Below, piece by piece: positions 47,545-60,800 of a stretch of DNA of 64,000 bases. Position 1 is the stretch's first letter; each line of letters starts with the position of its first letter. The position numbers and the translations under genes are program-made. The stretch is from Symsagittifera roscoffensis (taxonomy: Eukaryota > Xenacoelomorpha > Acoela > Convolutidae): contig NC_087065.1 in NCBI RefSeq assembly GCF_963678635.1, positions 74,845,345-74,909,344 on the forward strand. Reading direction: 5' to 3'. The notes under the pieces were generated by a model. The model worked only from the letters and a program-made list of their open reading frames with translations, had not been told where the DNA came from and searched no databases.

Positions 47545-49640
47545 CATATCGTTTTCCTGAACTCTACCTTCTGGGCTTAATTAAATGTTAAACTATTCAC
47601 AATTTCCAATTGAGACATTTATTGTTTTTTCCCATTAATTTTGATAGTATTTTGAGTTTAATGTCACTCTTTTATTTGAAATAAAGGTGGTGATTAAAAT
47701 TTTTATTATCCTCTTCCACTTCAGCGCGTTATGAAATTCTCTGTATCTTTTTAGATCAAAATAACCACATTTGACTGAGTTCGAAATAGTTTTGTTTTCC
47801 ATTTGATTGCCGCGGTGATAACGGGTTTAGCGCAGCGAACATGTTAACGCAGTTTAGAAGAATCATTTCAAAATACACCGGGCGTGGAATTACACACCGG
47901 CCCTAATTTTTTGCTTAATGCGCCTAAACAATAATTTTGAGGAGAATTTTTAATTACTTTTTGTTTTTAAAATATTGGTGAGCATTTGAATTAATTTGTC
48001 AGCGATATACATAAAGTCTAAATTATAAGAGAATGCTAAATTTTTTTAGCAATTTGAACTGTTAAAAACAGTTCGTAGAGGTCCCGATTTTCTTTTAAGT
48101 AGGTAATAAAAAACTGCTTATAAAAACTCATTGAAAAAAATTTACTTAACAGTTGTCAAAAATTTAACTGCAATAAGGAATTTGAGGTCCAAATTTTTCA
48201 GTAAAAATTTGAGGCAAAAAACTTTTTTCCAAATCTCAGTACCTGTTTTAGTTAATTGCCATCCTAATTTTTGCTAAGCCATTGCTATTATGCCATTATG
48301 TTCTTTGGAATTTTTTTTCAATTCGAAGCAAATTTAGTTCATATTTGAAGAAGAGGTTTATTTTTTCAGTTTTATAAGTACAAAATGTAAAAATTAGCTA
48401 ACAACCATTAATTACATCACCACTTTGACGCTAAATCAGCCATACACTTGTACGCTAAAAGAGCAGTTTGGTGCAAGTTAAGAAAGGTATGAACACTTTT
48501 TTCGGCCAAACCGATTCCCATTTAAAGTGCTGTTAATGCAACCCGGTGCACGCCTCTGTAATGAAGTGATGATTGATAAAAGGTGTTTAAAACGTTTTTT
48601 TATCTGTTCTATTTTGCTTAATGAGGCTAAAAATTCTTCGGCAGAGATATATTTTTTTGTGATTTAGAAGTCGATATTTGACTGAAAACGATATGAGAAC
48701 CGACACAGGAAATTAACCCAAAAATCTCTATTTTGAATCTGGTTCCAATTTCCTTCCTAGTTTTTCGGATTCCTTGAATCAATAATTGCATCTTAACAGT
48801 TTTATTATCAAATGGTTACATACTTCAGATTATTTGATACTTCTCAGTTGGAACCAAAATTGATAATTTTTGAAGAGTTTCAAACATCTGCCTTGACAAA
48901 TTAATTCTAGGTCACGTCAAATTTTAAGCCTTTGTTCATACCGCATTTTTTTCTATTAAACCAACTCAATATGCAAATTACAGCGAGTTTTTTCATTTTT
49001 AACGAGAATCCAATTTTGCTCTCCGTTGTAGTTTGACCTATAACAGTTGAATTTGATACCAATTAGCATTCCTAAAAAATTAAGTCACGTGAGTTTATTA
49101 TTTTGATTTTTAATTTCATTTCCTTGTTCTTTTCCCCCGCAAACTGTTGAGATGTCTACAATTTGACCGAAAGGTATTTGATATTTTTCAGCTCAAAATT
49201 TTTACCCTATTATCAGGGGTGGATCTAGGATTTTCTCGAGGGGGGGGGGGGGGGTTGGATTTTCAAAAATCTAACTTTTTTTCTAGGTCGACAAAATTTT
49301 CCGAGCACTCCTAAATCATAAAAAGGACGCTGTTTTGGCAACATTTTCTGATCCGCAGGCACATTTTTTAAAAACAGGTCAGAAAAGCCGTTTTTGGACA
49401 CTTTTTGGAAAATTTTGACGAAAAAAATTGCTTTTTTTGGCGCGCGCTCTCCCTCAAAGTTAGTATATATTGGCGCCAAAGGCGCTTTTAGAAAAGTTTT
49501 AGGGTCGGCAGGGGGTCGAATCCCCGAGGAGAGGCGTCCGCCACCTCCCCGCCCCCTCTAAAACCGCCCCTGCTGAATATTCTGTTGTATTTTAATTAAA
49601 AAGGTAATTCATAAAGGTGCCATTTCGGAAATGTTATCGA
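47545..49640. repeat. Segmental duplication, copy 2
   Basis: Partner of 44060-46900 without the R1 insertions, so it shows the pre-insertion layout. It carries its own extra block at 49214-49572. No gene is supported in either copy. Confidence 0.8.
49214..49572. mobile_element. 359-bp MITE-like element with GC-rich termini
   Basis: It begins CAGGGGTGGATCTAG and ends CTAAAACCGCCCCTG, an inverted pair (CAGGGGYGG). It lies inside copy 2 of the segmental duplication and is missing from copy 1, so it inserted after the duplication. No transposase is encoded, and no clean target duplication is visible. Related sequence appears at 57391-57883, 57912-58035 and 60849-61060. The interior includes GGTCGGCAGGGGGTCGAATC, which resembles a tRNA B-box. 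A 15-base poly-G run (49240-49254) follows the left end. Confidence 0.65.
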
Positions 49641-52600
49641 ATGCGTGCTATATCAAATGCGTTTATGAGTGTTTTAATAACTCATACAGCCAGTAAACTA
49701 ATTTTTCAATAAATCGTTTCAATTACTACTGACTAGGGCAATGTTTTGTCAACAGATTGATTCTTTATCACGGGATTAAGCTAACATAAGCTAACATCCT
49801 CCCCCCCCCCCCCCCCCCCCCAGATTGACTAAGTTAATATCTTCCAACCTAAATTAGTTTCGCTAGGCGCTGCATGTACAAATGTACAATGATTGACTCT
49901 GATTGGCTGAAGTTTCCCACTAGAATCAAGTAGGGGGGGGGGGGAGGAGAAGATGTTAACATGGTCTGGTCCCTTTTTTCTGGTACATTTGCAAAAAGCA
50001 GAAGCAGTCTTGTAGATATCTTTTGGGAACCTTAAATTTGATTTGAAATGGATCAAATTTATTGGCGTCCCGCAATGAGGTTCCATGGATAAAAATATGA
50101 TTAAATGGATTTTCATGGCCTGTCTACTTAAAAATCTAAGCAAATCGATAATAATGAAAAAATAATTGTGGATAACTCAAACAAAGTAGAAATCATTATT
50201 ATCCATTATAGTCAGTTATAATGGATTTTTGTTCCAATTTTTGAAGAAATTGAGGAGTATAATGCCTGAGGTGTTTTTTTTTTCAAATTCAGACCAATTT
50301 TACAAAACTCACCAGATTATGGGTATCGATCCAAAGTTTTTGAATTGTCAAGCAAGTATGCATGCACTAGAATAAAATGCGGAGGGCATAACTGCTCAAA
50401 TAGGATTTCGATAAATTGAATACGCAAATTATTTCTGCGTGGCAACTTATCCGCACTCATATTCGTTCCAAACTGAATTGAAGCCAACTATAATTGATCA
50501 TTTTACTTCTATGCAAAATTTAGTACTTTCTTTTCCACTCATAGTCTATCAAAATGTTTTTGATCATAAATTTTTCGAGAACAGTTAAGGTGCAGTCGGA
50601 ACTTGCGCGGTTTTGGTCCTGATAAACGAGCAGTATTACTATAGGTTATAATTGTTTTTGATGAAGAGCCTGGGTTTTCAAAAACATTTCCGTATACAAT
50701 CAGAATTTAAACGTTGCAATGGTTAATTAATCTGACTTTAGAAGAAACCAACGGAACATGGGGTTCAAATATTACCAATCCGGCCAATTTGGGACAATTA
50801 TATATTTCGTGCTATTAAAGTGTAAGGGGAGATTTAATATGTCTGAGAAATTGTTCCAAAATGGATTGAGGCATGATCTTTGGTCTAGTTAATACTTTGC
50901 TAAATACAAAATAAGACTGCTCGTATCAGAGATCAGGACAAAACCTTCAATATTCTTACTGCTCTTTAATTGGTCTCGAATCCAAATTGATTAAAACACA
51001 GATTATCATAAAAACAGGTTATAACTCGTGATAATGGTTTAATATCAATTTATTTTTTTTTGAAAATAATGGATTATAATGGATTACAATCGAATGCGTA
51101 GTACCAAAGTCATGCTATATTATTAAAAAACAATGACAAAATTTTTGACTACAAAAACAGTATTGATTACAAAAATTTTGACTTTATTTTTTGGTTTAAC
51201 CCAAAAACAGTTCATTATGGTTATTATAAATGAAATCGAGAAAGTCATTTGGCAATCAAATGCCTTTTTTTAATTGTAAAAAGTTTCTGTGAGCCAGACC
51301 CATTGTAGTGAGACCAACCTACAATGTTTAATGTAAAAGATGACGACGGTGGCAGATGTAGAATTTTCTGTGGCTGAAAGGGAAGTTTTAATAAAATTTT
51401 TGCAAATTCACAAAGTTTAGTTCGAGCAAAAATAAACCCTGTTTGACCGGAATGGGATTTTTAAAATTTTATCAGAAGGGAACTTTTGTTTTATCAGTTT
51501 TTGGATTCGCACAGCATCAAAAATAGTTTTTTTAACAAAATTGCATGCTCTCTTGAAATTGATTCAATAAAAACTCAAAAAAATTGGACTTGGGGTTGAG
51601 AAAAATCGAACAAACTGATTCGGTTTTCAGATATATATTTAATAGAGATATACATATTAATCTACTAACTTATTTTGTGTTTTTAACAGTATAGTTCAAC
51701 CATAAGATTTTTTTTGATATATATTTAATAAAATAAATATACTTGAATTGACGAGAAAACTCAAAAAAAGCGTCGAAAAATAGTCATTCAGGCCAAATTG
51801 ACATCAGTTGTCTTCGAAATGTGATTAACAAACAAATCAATGAAAAAATTAAAAATAAAAGATCTAAAAATTTTGTATTTTTTTGCAGAATAACTTTAGG
51901 GTTTTCTAAATTGCCAAATAATCTCGAAATGAAGCTTCAAAAGTTAGTTTTTGATACCTCATCGTTTGCTTAATTTTCTCGAAACTACACTAAAAGTTTA
52001 AAACCGGTTCTTCTTGAAACTGTGAAACTTTTTTGATAGTATATTTCTGAGAGGGCTTTAATTTGATACAACGCTCGTTCTCTTTCGATAATTTTTGTGG
52101 CACCTAGGTTTGCGTGGAAAAAAAAGAGTATAAAAACAACTGAAACATAAACGATGACAACTTCCCCCCCTCAATTTCAGTGATCGAAAAAAACTTGTTT
52201 ACAGTTTCTTCACAATACCATACGTATGCAATTATTTCCAAACAAACCTATGATAAACGTTTTCCCAAACATATAAGTTCGCAAAATATAGAGTTTTGAC
52301 CTACATTTTTCTGCTCTGTCCAAACAAAAAACAAAAAACAAGAATTTTTCCGGCTAAAAATCCACAGGTGAATTGGCAAGTATCTCAAGGAAAAATTCCT
52401 GCATTTGAAGATTTGCCGTCTAAGTAGCTTCTTGTGAATTGTTATATTTTATTCAATCAAGTCCCCTGCCAGAGAAAACAACCAAAAGTTTAGAAAAAAT
52501 TGAAAAATGGTGTTAACTTTTTATAGCGATTCTCAGGGTTGTTATTTGGGTGTTTTTTTTTATTCAGACTAGTATCTTGAGAACATTTGTTGTGTGAGTG

Positions 52601-54640
52601 AGTCGATCCGACGATCTTCGTGGTCCGCTGGTGGGTGTAAACACCACCATACTATCTTGACGTTACGTTAGCTCCTAAACCAGTCTGCATGCTAGTTTAA
52701 TATTTTGATGCTGAAAGTGTAACGCGAATTGCCCTGCACTACCAAATCGTTCCAAATTGAACTTAAGCAAGCTTATTTGTCGAATTTTTTTTTTCAAATG
52801 CAGCTCCATTTTAATGTTTTGATAATATCAGCTCAAAATTCATAGTTTTTCAATGTTTATCAAAAAAAACTGTTCGAGGCCAGTTAAAGAGCTTTTTCCT
52901 GATATAAGATTAGTCTTGTTAAGAATTCTTTGGAGTTTTTTTCATATGGTTTTTTTGCGAAGCAACCAGTTCCTTTTTAAGTCGAATTTTTTACTTTTCA
53001 AAAGGCGCATTTTGACTTTTTATAATAAATGACGTTCATATTGATAATTGTTACCAAAAAAGAAGAAGTGGAAAGGCTGTTTTCCTGACACGTTTCATCT
53101 TCATAAACATTTACACTCAAAGCTATCGTTTTTCTGAAAAGAAACACTGCAAATATCAAAATTCAAAGACGTCAGTAGCGTTAGAGATCATTTTGTTTAT
53201 GTATGATCATAACAACAAAACAACAAAGGTTTTAGTTTTTGTTTTGTTTCTTACAGCCAAAAGGGATATCTTTTTAAATCCAGGATACCCTCACTGAGTT
53301 TTTATAGTTATTGTTCGGAATCAATCGGTATTTTCTTACATCCAGTATCAAAATTGTAAGCCATTTTGACTTAATATCAAAAGATTGATAACAACCGTTA
53401 TTTACGCAAAAATATTTACAATAGTCTTTCCGCTAAAACTTCAAACATTGGTACAAAATCTTGTGATATACAGAAAAAAGGGAGATGATCATTTTAACTT
53501 TTGTTCTAAAAACATCTGATACAGTGCTGTTTTAAATTATCCGGCCAAAACGAACATAACTTGAATATTCGAACGCGTTTTTCCCAAATTGAGTTAAGGT
53601 TTGACAAAAAGTGGAGGGTTCAAAAGTTGCTTAAAATTTTACCAGAATAAAATAAAGGGACAATTTCTTCTCCAAAGTTTTCAACCAAATTTTACCCCAA
53701 AAAAGGATCATTTTGGCTTTTTTTAAATAATCAAGAATTACGCTGAAACTACCTGACCTTGATGATGGATGAAAAACATAAATCACAAGAAGTCTCTTAC
53801 ACGGTTCAACCATGTTCCAGAAAAGTTTAAATCTCCAAAAACCTGTATAAAAGAAAATAATTTGCTTGATAGTCTTAATAGATGTGATTTTTACTACATA
53901 AAACCCAAAGTTTTTGCATAAAATAAAACTTTAAATAATTTGGTCAAAATTTTGGAGATTTAACCTTTCTAAAACTTTGTTCGGCTGTGTAAAAGGTTTA
54001 TTGTGATATATATTTCTCATCAAATAACAAAGTAGTTTCAGCGTACTTATTGATTAATTAAAAAAAGCCAAGGTGACCCATATTTGGGGTACATTTTTGG
54101 TTGAAAATTTCGGAGAAAAAATTGCAGCATATTAAGTCTGGTGAAACTCTAAGCATTTTTTGTTCACCTGGTTTTTCTCTAATCTTAACCCAATTGGAGA
54201 AAAACGCGCTTGAAATTTCAAGTTTTGTTAGTTTTGTCCGGTTAATTTAAATCAGCACTGTAGCTCCAACAAATTTATCATTAACAATAAGTTGTTGTTA
54301 AAATTTCCATATTCAAATTTGAGAAAAAATTAATTGTTGCAACTTCATAACATCTAAACAGCTTTCAAAATTTAAATTTGTTAAATTCCTCTCATTTTGC
54401 TTCAACCAATTAAAAAAGCCTATATAGCCTATACTCCGTGAAAAAACCATCTGCTCAATTAAGGGTAAGAAAGAAGATGGTAATTAAGCCAAATTTTAAA
54501 TAACTTTCATCGACTCCTTTATCATTCCTCCAATTTACTTCAATTTAGAAAGAGTAAGAATAGTGAAAAAAGTAATTAAAAGCATTCAGATTTGCTAATC
54601 TAATTTTGCTAATATAATATAGCATTCTTCCCCATAGCTG
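49573..54640. other. No gene recognised; repeats only
   Basis: AT-rich DNA. It contains a 21-base poly-C run (49801-49821), a 12-base poly-G run (49933-49944), reversed R1 pieces at about 50570-50900 and 52700-52920, an R1 start at about 50912, and many TGATTATAAT/ATTATAATGG motifs (for example 50205-50230 and 51060-51090). ORFs here are short and lack motifs. Confidence 0.5.
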
Positions 54641-54714
54641 GATAAGCTGCTTAAACTTGTTCTTATTCTAGGCCAGTAATAATTACATCTTTACGGAAGA
54701 AAAAAAGAATAAAT

Positions 54715-54858
54715 ATGGATTACAGCCAGGAGCTAGAAGTGATGCAGGAGCGGATTAACAACTCGAACTCATCATTTTCCGAGGCAGGACTGAATCATGA
54801 GTTTGGCACGGAGGATCTCATCAAATGTCTGTTCATAGTAGCCAGACTTGTTCTACAG
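54715..54858 (+). CDS. GPCR exon 1
   Basis: ATG at 54715 has a good context (A at -3, G at +4). 48 codons end at donor CAG|GTGAGC, phase 0. A splice-acceptor-like TTCTTATTCTAG at 54660-54671 suggests a further 5' untranslated exon upstream. Confidence 0.8.
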
Positions 54859-57800
54859 GTGAGCTCAGGGCTGGTTTAGTAGGAGAAGGAGTGGGTATTT
54901 TTTTGAGGAAGTATCAGGAAGTTTTTAAGTTTGCTTAAAATTTGACCAAATTAGGTGTTTATCATGATTTGGGAGAGCTCGGAAAATCAAATTGATCGAC
55001 CCAAAAAAACAAGGTCGGCAAACTTTTCCGATTTTTTTTTGAAAATCCGCCACCCGAGATAACCATAGTTACGATCTGGCCCTGGTTGCAACTGTTTTAA
55101 TTCGACAAAAAAAAAGTTTCACCATAGTCACTTTCAAAGTACCCCTTTGATATTTTTCAAACGATGAATCCTTTTAAATAGTTTTATCAACCACATGTCA
55201 AAAATCCATGCCTATCGTTTGAGAAGTTGCTCAGAAAACAACAAAATCTGCAGAAAATAAAATTTTTTGAAGAAAAAAGCTGTTGTAGTAAAAAAAGTCA
55301 TTTTTTGCCAGATGAAATATTTGAGATTTGTTTTCAAATTTTTAAGCAGGCATTCTCGAAATTGGATGAAAACAAAATTCTTCATTGGAAGTCTATTTAT
55401 CACCGCACTCGAAGTTTTTGAGTTTTTGAATTTTCATCGAGTAACGAAAGATGCTAAAAAAAGACACTTTTTTGGAAAACACATCGGAAAAAAGCATCAT
55501 AAAATTTTTTTTTTGGTTTTCAATTTGTTGACAATCTTTCCTTAGGCGCAACCTAGCATACAAAATAGGAAATGAAATATTAAGCGCATTAATGATCCCC
55601 CGAAACTTTTTTTCTGACCAAATAGGAAATTGAAATTTTGTGCACTTTAATGATTGACCTAAAACTTCTAAAAAATATCACAGTTGATATTTATTTTTAA
55701 TGATGAGCTCAGAGTTAAGTACTTTCAAATGGCATAAAAAATGTTCCTTTGTTATTTAATTTGTAAGAATTGGTCTCAAAAAGCTACACCAACACTGTGT
55801 TTTTTGTACGTTCTTCCAATGTCCAAAGAAGAGCACATAAATGTTTAATCGCAATAGTGGCAAAAAAAGAAATGATATGAAAACAAATGGTTGAAGTTCT
55901 TACCAAAAACAAAACCTGTGCTCTAAAGTGTATGGTACACTCAATTTGATTTTTGACTACCTCGAAAACAATTAAATTGTAAAATAAACACTTTTATTTT
56001 TTGGACATTTTAAATATAGTATCGAACATCCTTTATTACGATATAGCATCATTAAACCTCATCTAACATTATAGCTTCTTTGTTAATCGGATTAACCGGA
56101 ACGTTTTTATTATGGCTACAAGAAAATATAAAATTTGTAATACTTTGGATAATATTAGTAGGAACAAGATTGCTCGTATAAGGACGAAGCCCTGATGTTC
56201 AGACTGCCTTTGAATTTTTTTGAAACTATTGTGAAAAAATCAATTAAAAAGAAAAATTTTAATTGTATTTTTTTCAATGAATCTTTTTTTAAAACTGTTC
56301 CTAACACGCCGTGCCAAATACAAAGTGATGTTTTTGAAGTCTATTAACATTTTAAAAACACATAATATCTTGCCTCAATTCAATTTGGAACGATTTGTTT
56401 GCTGTTCTGCAGCTCATGATACTGTTCTGCGAAAACTCAACAGATGGATAAATAAGTTCTTAAAAAATGATACATGAAACTGCAGACGAGAACCAGTTTT
56501 TCCACGAAGCAGGAGAGTGAACCATTAGAAAAAAAGGCACACATTAGTATAAATATTTCTTTTAGATATTGGGAATTTCGGGCGGCTGTGTTGTGATAGT
56601 GTGTGTGTACAAGTATGTTTACCTGAGAAAGACTCACAACTTACTCGTGTGCAGTCTCAGTGTCAGTGAAGTCACTTTCCTACTCTACGAAACAGTCTAC
56701 AGGATTCCGAGAGATGTTCTAATAACTTTTAATAAGGTTAGTTTTTTTACAAGCCATTGGAAAATAACTAATACATCCAAACATACACACAAACATACGA
56801 TGGGCATTTAAATTCTCCGGATAAAACAAATCAAATTAAAAATTTTCAACGCGTTATGAGAAAAAAGCTTGAAAATTAACTATAATTTAGTTTCTTCTGC
56901 AAAATTCCGACTAATAATTTCGCCCCAAAGTGGGTCATACTAGCACTTTTTAATCAAACAAAAATTATAAAGTTATGCCAAAACCACCAGGTCAGCCTCT
57001 GATCTAGTATTACTATAATGAGCCTGTTACCTAGCTTAAATAAAATCACTGTTGAAAAAAAAATGCATTTTAAAAATTTCCGATGTTGATTTTGTCCATA
57101 CAATTAAGATAATCATTGGACGACTTCACACACATAAAAATCATTGTGCGCAGACCGTCGAAAGTAAAGTTTTATTGTTAACGGGGATTTTTTCTGTTGG
57201 GCTTTACAGAAAACCCCTTTGGTTCCCTGGATGTGCAATTTGGATTACTTCCAGATGGCCCTCATCTCGTGCCAGATGTCACATATGCTGCTGGTGGCTG
57301 TCGACAGGTGAGCAATAAGCAGAAGTTTTCAAACGCCATGTAGGAAAACATTAGAATTGATCAAACGCCATGTTTAAGTCTGATTGACCTAAAAAAACCA
57401 TCATGGTCTCAATAAACGAAAAATATTTGAACATGTATCCTGTCAATAGGTTTTTTTTCGGAATTCGACCTCCAGCCGACCCAAGGGGTCCCTTCTTGGT
57501 ACTATTTCAAGACATCCATTTTAAATGACCGACCCCAAATTTTTGAATGACAGACCCCCTATAATTTTTTCTAAAGTTTGATTTTCTCTTTAAAAAGTTT
57601 TTTTTTCTGTTCTAAACTGCAATAAAACGTGTAATCGATTACACGTTTTATTGCAGTTTAGAACAGAAAAAAAACTTTTTAAACAGAAAATTAAACTTTA
57701 GAAAAAATTATAGGGGGCCAGTTTTTCAAAAGTTTGAGGTCGGTCATTTAATATGGAGGTCTTGAAATAGAACCGAAGGGGGGACCCTTTGGGTCGGCAG

Positions 57801-60800
57801 GAGGTCGAATTCCGAAAAAAAAACCTTTTGACAAGATAGATGTTCGAATATTTTTCGTTTATTGAGACCATGATGGTTTTTTTGTGTTTTATTTTTGGAA
57901 AGAGTTTAAATCAGGGGCGGATTTAGAGGAGGGGGGTGGACGCCCTCTTATAAGGATTCGACCACCTGCCGACCCTTTGAGCTACTCAGTTTTGGCTGAC
58001 TGAACCTAAAATTTTTCTGAAGGCGCCTTCGGTGTTTTGCTGAAAATGTTAAAACTTAAAAAGTATGAAATGTAATGTAAATCAATTAAACTAAATGGCA
58101 AGTGAGATCACTTTGAAACTAATTTTAAATTTGAAAAAAAAATTATCAGATTCAGGAAAACTTGACTATAACTGACTGCAATGCATTATACCTGTATAAA
58201 ATATATTACCATTATAAACCAGTTTTAAATGATTAAAATTATTTAAAGATGCTTTCTTCATAGAAACTGATAACTAAAAAACTGACTTAGATCCTGAACA
58301 AAAAAAATACAAAGAGAACTTTGATACTTTTATACTGCAATTTTAACGGCCACTTCTGAAAATATTGTACAAAAAGAACATCACAAGCATAAGACATGAC
58401 TATTGAGTGGCTGGAGAACAATACACGTACTCTTATTACTGACAAAAAAATTAAGGTCTTCCAAAAAAAGTAAACCTAAACTAAACCTTAAGTTTGAATT
58501 GAATCAAGCTGTAATTCGAAATGAAAATCAGCTCAACTACTTAGGTATTACCATTGACTCTAATCTCAATATCATTAGTGAAACGTTTGTGACGCTAAAG
58601 CGCTCATCTGAGTGTTATCATCTTAACAGTGCTACTGATTTTTAACTCTTTGAGAAGTAGAGCTAAAAACTTTGTCAATATACTAAGACACATAATTTCG
58701 TCTGAATACCTCACCAAGATGAGCATAAAAAGACCAACTGCTAGACAAATAAATTCAAGAACTCATAACAACACTGAAAATTTATACGGATTAAAAAACT
58801 TTTCAATGCCTCACTTTGATATCAAATGAATTTTACAGAAACAAAATTTTTTTGCCTCAACAGAGTTTAAAAAAAACAAAACACAGCTTTTTGGTCAACT
58901 TCATAATAGCCAATCACGATTTAGCAAGATTCGTTTTCAAATGATGTTACGAAACTCATATTCATCATTTTGGTGGTGGTATTTTTGAAAAAAAAAAGTA
59001 CTTTTTTTTCCATTTTCAACTTCCTTAAAATTCTGTTTATCCGCAGTGTAATTTCTTTTTTGATTTCTTTTAAAAATACATTTATCTATTTTTGATCTTC
59101 TGTTTGTCGTTTTTAGCTATATGTTATACAGTTATTTTTACGTTCTCAAAGTGTTCACTTGGTTTTCATTAGTTTTTTTGCATTTACAGTTTTATACAGA
59201 AATATTTAGGATTTTCTTGAACTGGTTAGCCGTTATATCACGTTATATGGTAACTCAGGTGCGATTTTGAATTGGCATCCATATGAAATGATGTCACCCA
59301 TCGCTACAACTATATTCAACTTCATTTGTCAAAACCTTTCCATTTTGGCAAGTCATCTGGAGACAATTTCCAAAAAACCTAAGACCACCTTGCTTGAGAT
59401 GCAAGTTGATGCGCATCAGAATAATAATTTTAAAATAATAGTATTTTTTAATTAAACTGAGTAATTTAAAAAAATTCAAAAACTTTTTCAGTTATTTTTT
59501 TATGCAGATGATTGTCTTGAAGGGAAAGTATGAAAAAAATGGGTGCGCAAATCTTGAAGCAAAATTAACTGTGTCCAGTTTAGTTTTGGTTTTTTTCTTG
59601 ATTCGTTTTAGAAAATGGACTGAAAAGATTGATTTCAAGAATGACATTTGAAAATTTTTTGCTTAGATCGCAAACTGCATAAAGAATTACCTGAAACTAA
59701 TGATTTATGGTTAACAATTATCCTGTGTGTGAATTAACAGTAGATTTTTTACTGACTTAACTTTTGCGGGCATTTTTCCTTGATTTAACACTGACGGATT
59801 TTTTTTTATAATTCAAATTTTCCTTGATTTAACACTTACGGAGATTTTTCCAAAGATCATTTTTTTTTACTGATTTAACACTGACGGAGATTTTTTCTAT
59901 TTTTAAGTTTTCACTGATTTAGAACTGACGGCGACTTTTTCATAGATGAAAGTTTCACTGATTTAAAGCTGATTTTTTCCCTAAGTTCATGTTTTTGTTC
60001 AATCTCGGTGGAACAGTAACAAGACTGCTAGTATATCAGGGCAAAGACCTGAATGTTTCGACTGCCCCATAATCCATATCGAATAGTTTTTGGGAAAACA
60101 AAAATTGAAAAACTCAATTTTGGACAACATCAAAGATCAAATGTAAAAATTAATAAGACCGATTAGCTATCCTCAACTCAATTTGGAACGATTCTGTTGT
60201 GCGGGATTACTGGCCACGCATAAAAAGTTCGGGTTACGCTTTCAGGATCAATAATAAAAACTACAAAGCGCGCATAAAGCAGTCCAGAGCATGGCCAAAT
60301 TGGCAGTATTCAAATTCCCAAAACTTTGCAAAAAATGATCGGAAGAAACATATTTTTTAAATTTGCTTTTAGGAAGTCGATTTTTTCAATGGTACAAAAA
60401 TTTTTTATAAAAAACTTTTATTTCGATTGCCGCAAATTGACTGAAAAAAAAACCACAACAAGCATAAAAATTTTCTTGAAAGTCGGAACAATAACTAAAT
60501 AACTTTGAAGATTGTATAGGGTTACAAAATTGATCTTTTGACATCCAAAGAAACTTAAAGTGTTCCGTCCGATGAGTATCTAATGAAAAAGAGGCGATTT
60601 TAGTAACTACCAAAATCCACCCAAATTATTTTAAGTTGATTTTATAAGCACTAAGATAGATCGATTTACGTCGGGTTAAAATCTATTTCAGATCCTAATT
60701 AGAATAAAACTGATTTAACATTGATGTAAATCGATAGTACTCTTAGTTTTACCAGTGCGTTTTGTATTTGTCTAAAGTAGTTCGATATTGGAAACACAGA

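Noticed and set aside
49214-49572. Assignment of the CAGGGG element to the hAT superfamily
   Set aside because: The terminal CAGGGG is suggestive, but no 8-bp target duplication or transposase is visible.
52610-52660. Hairpin GGTGGGTGT/ACACCACC considered as an RNA gene
   Set aside because: It is a short stem with no flanking promoter or tRNA-like boxes. I keep it only as a local inverted repeat.
57052-57318. Plus-strand ORF of 88 codons over exon 3
   Set aside because: It is in a different frame from the receptor. The TM3 residues and splice phases fit only the frame starting at 57210.
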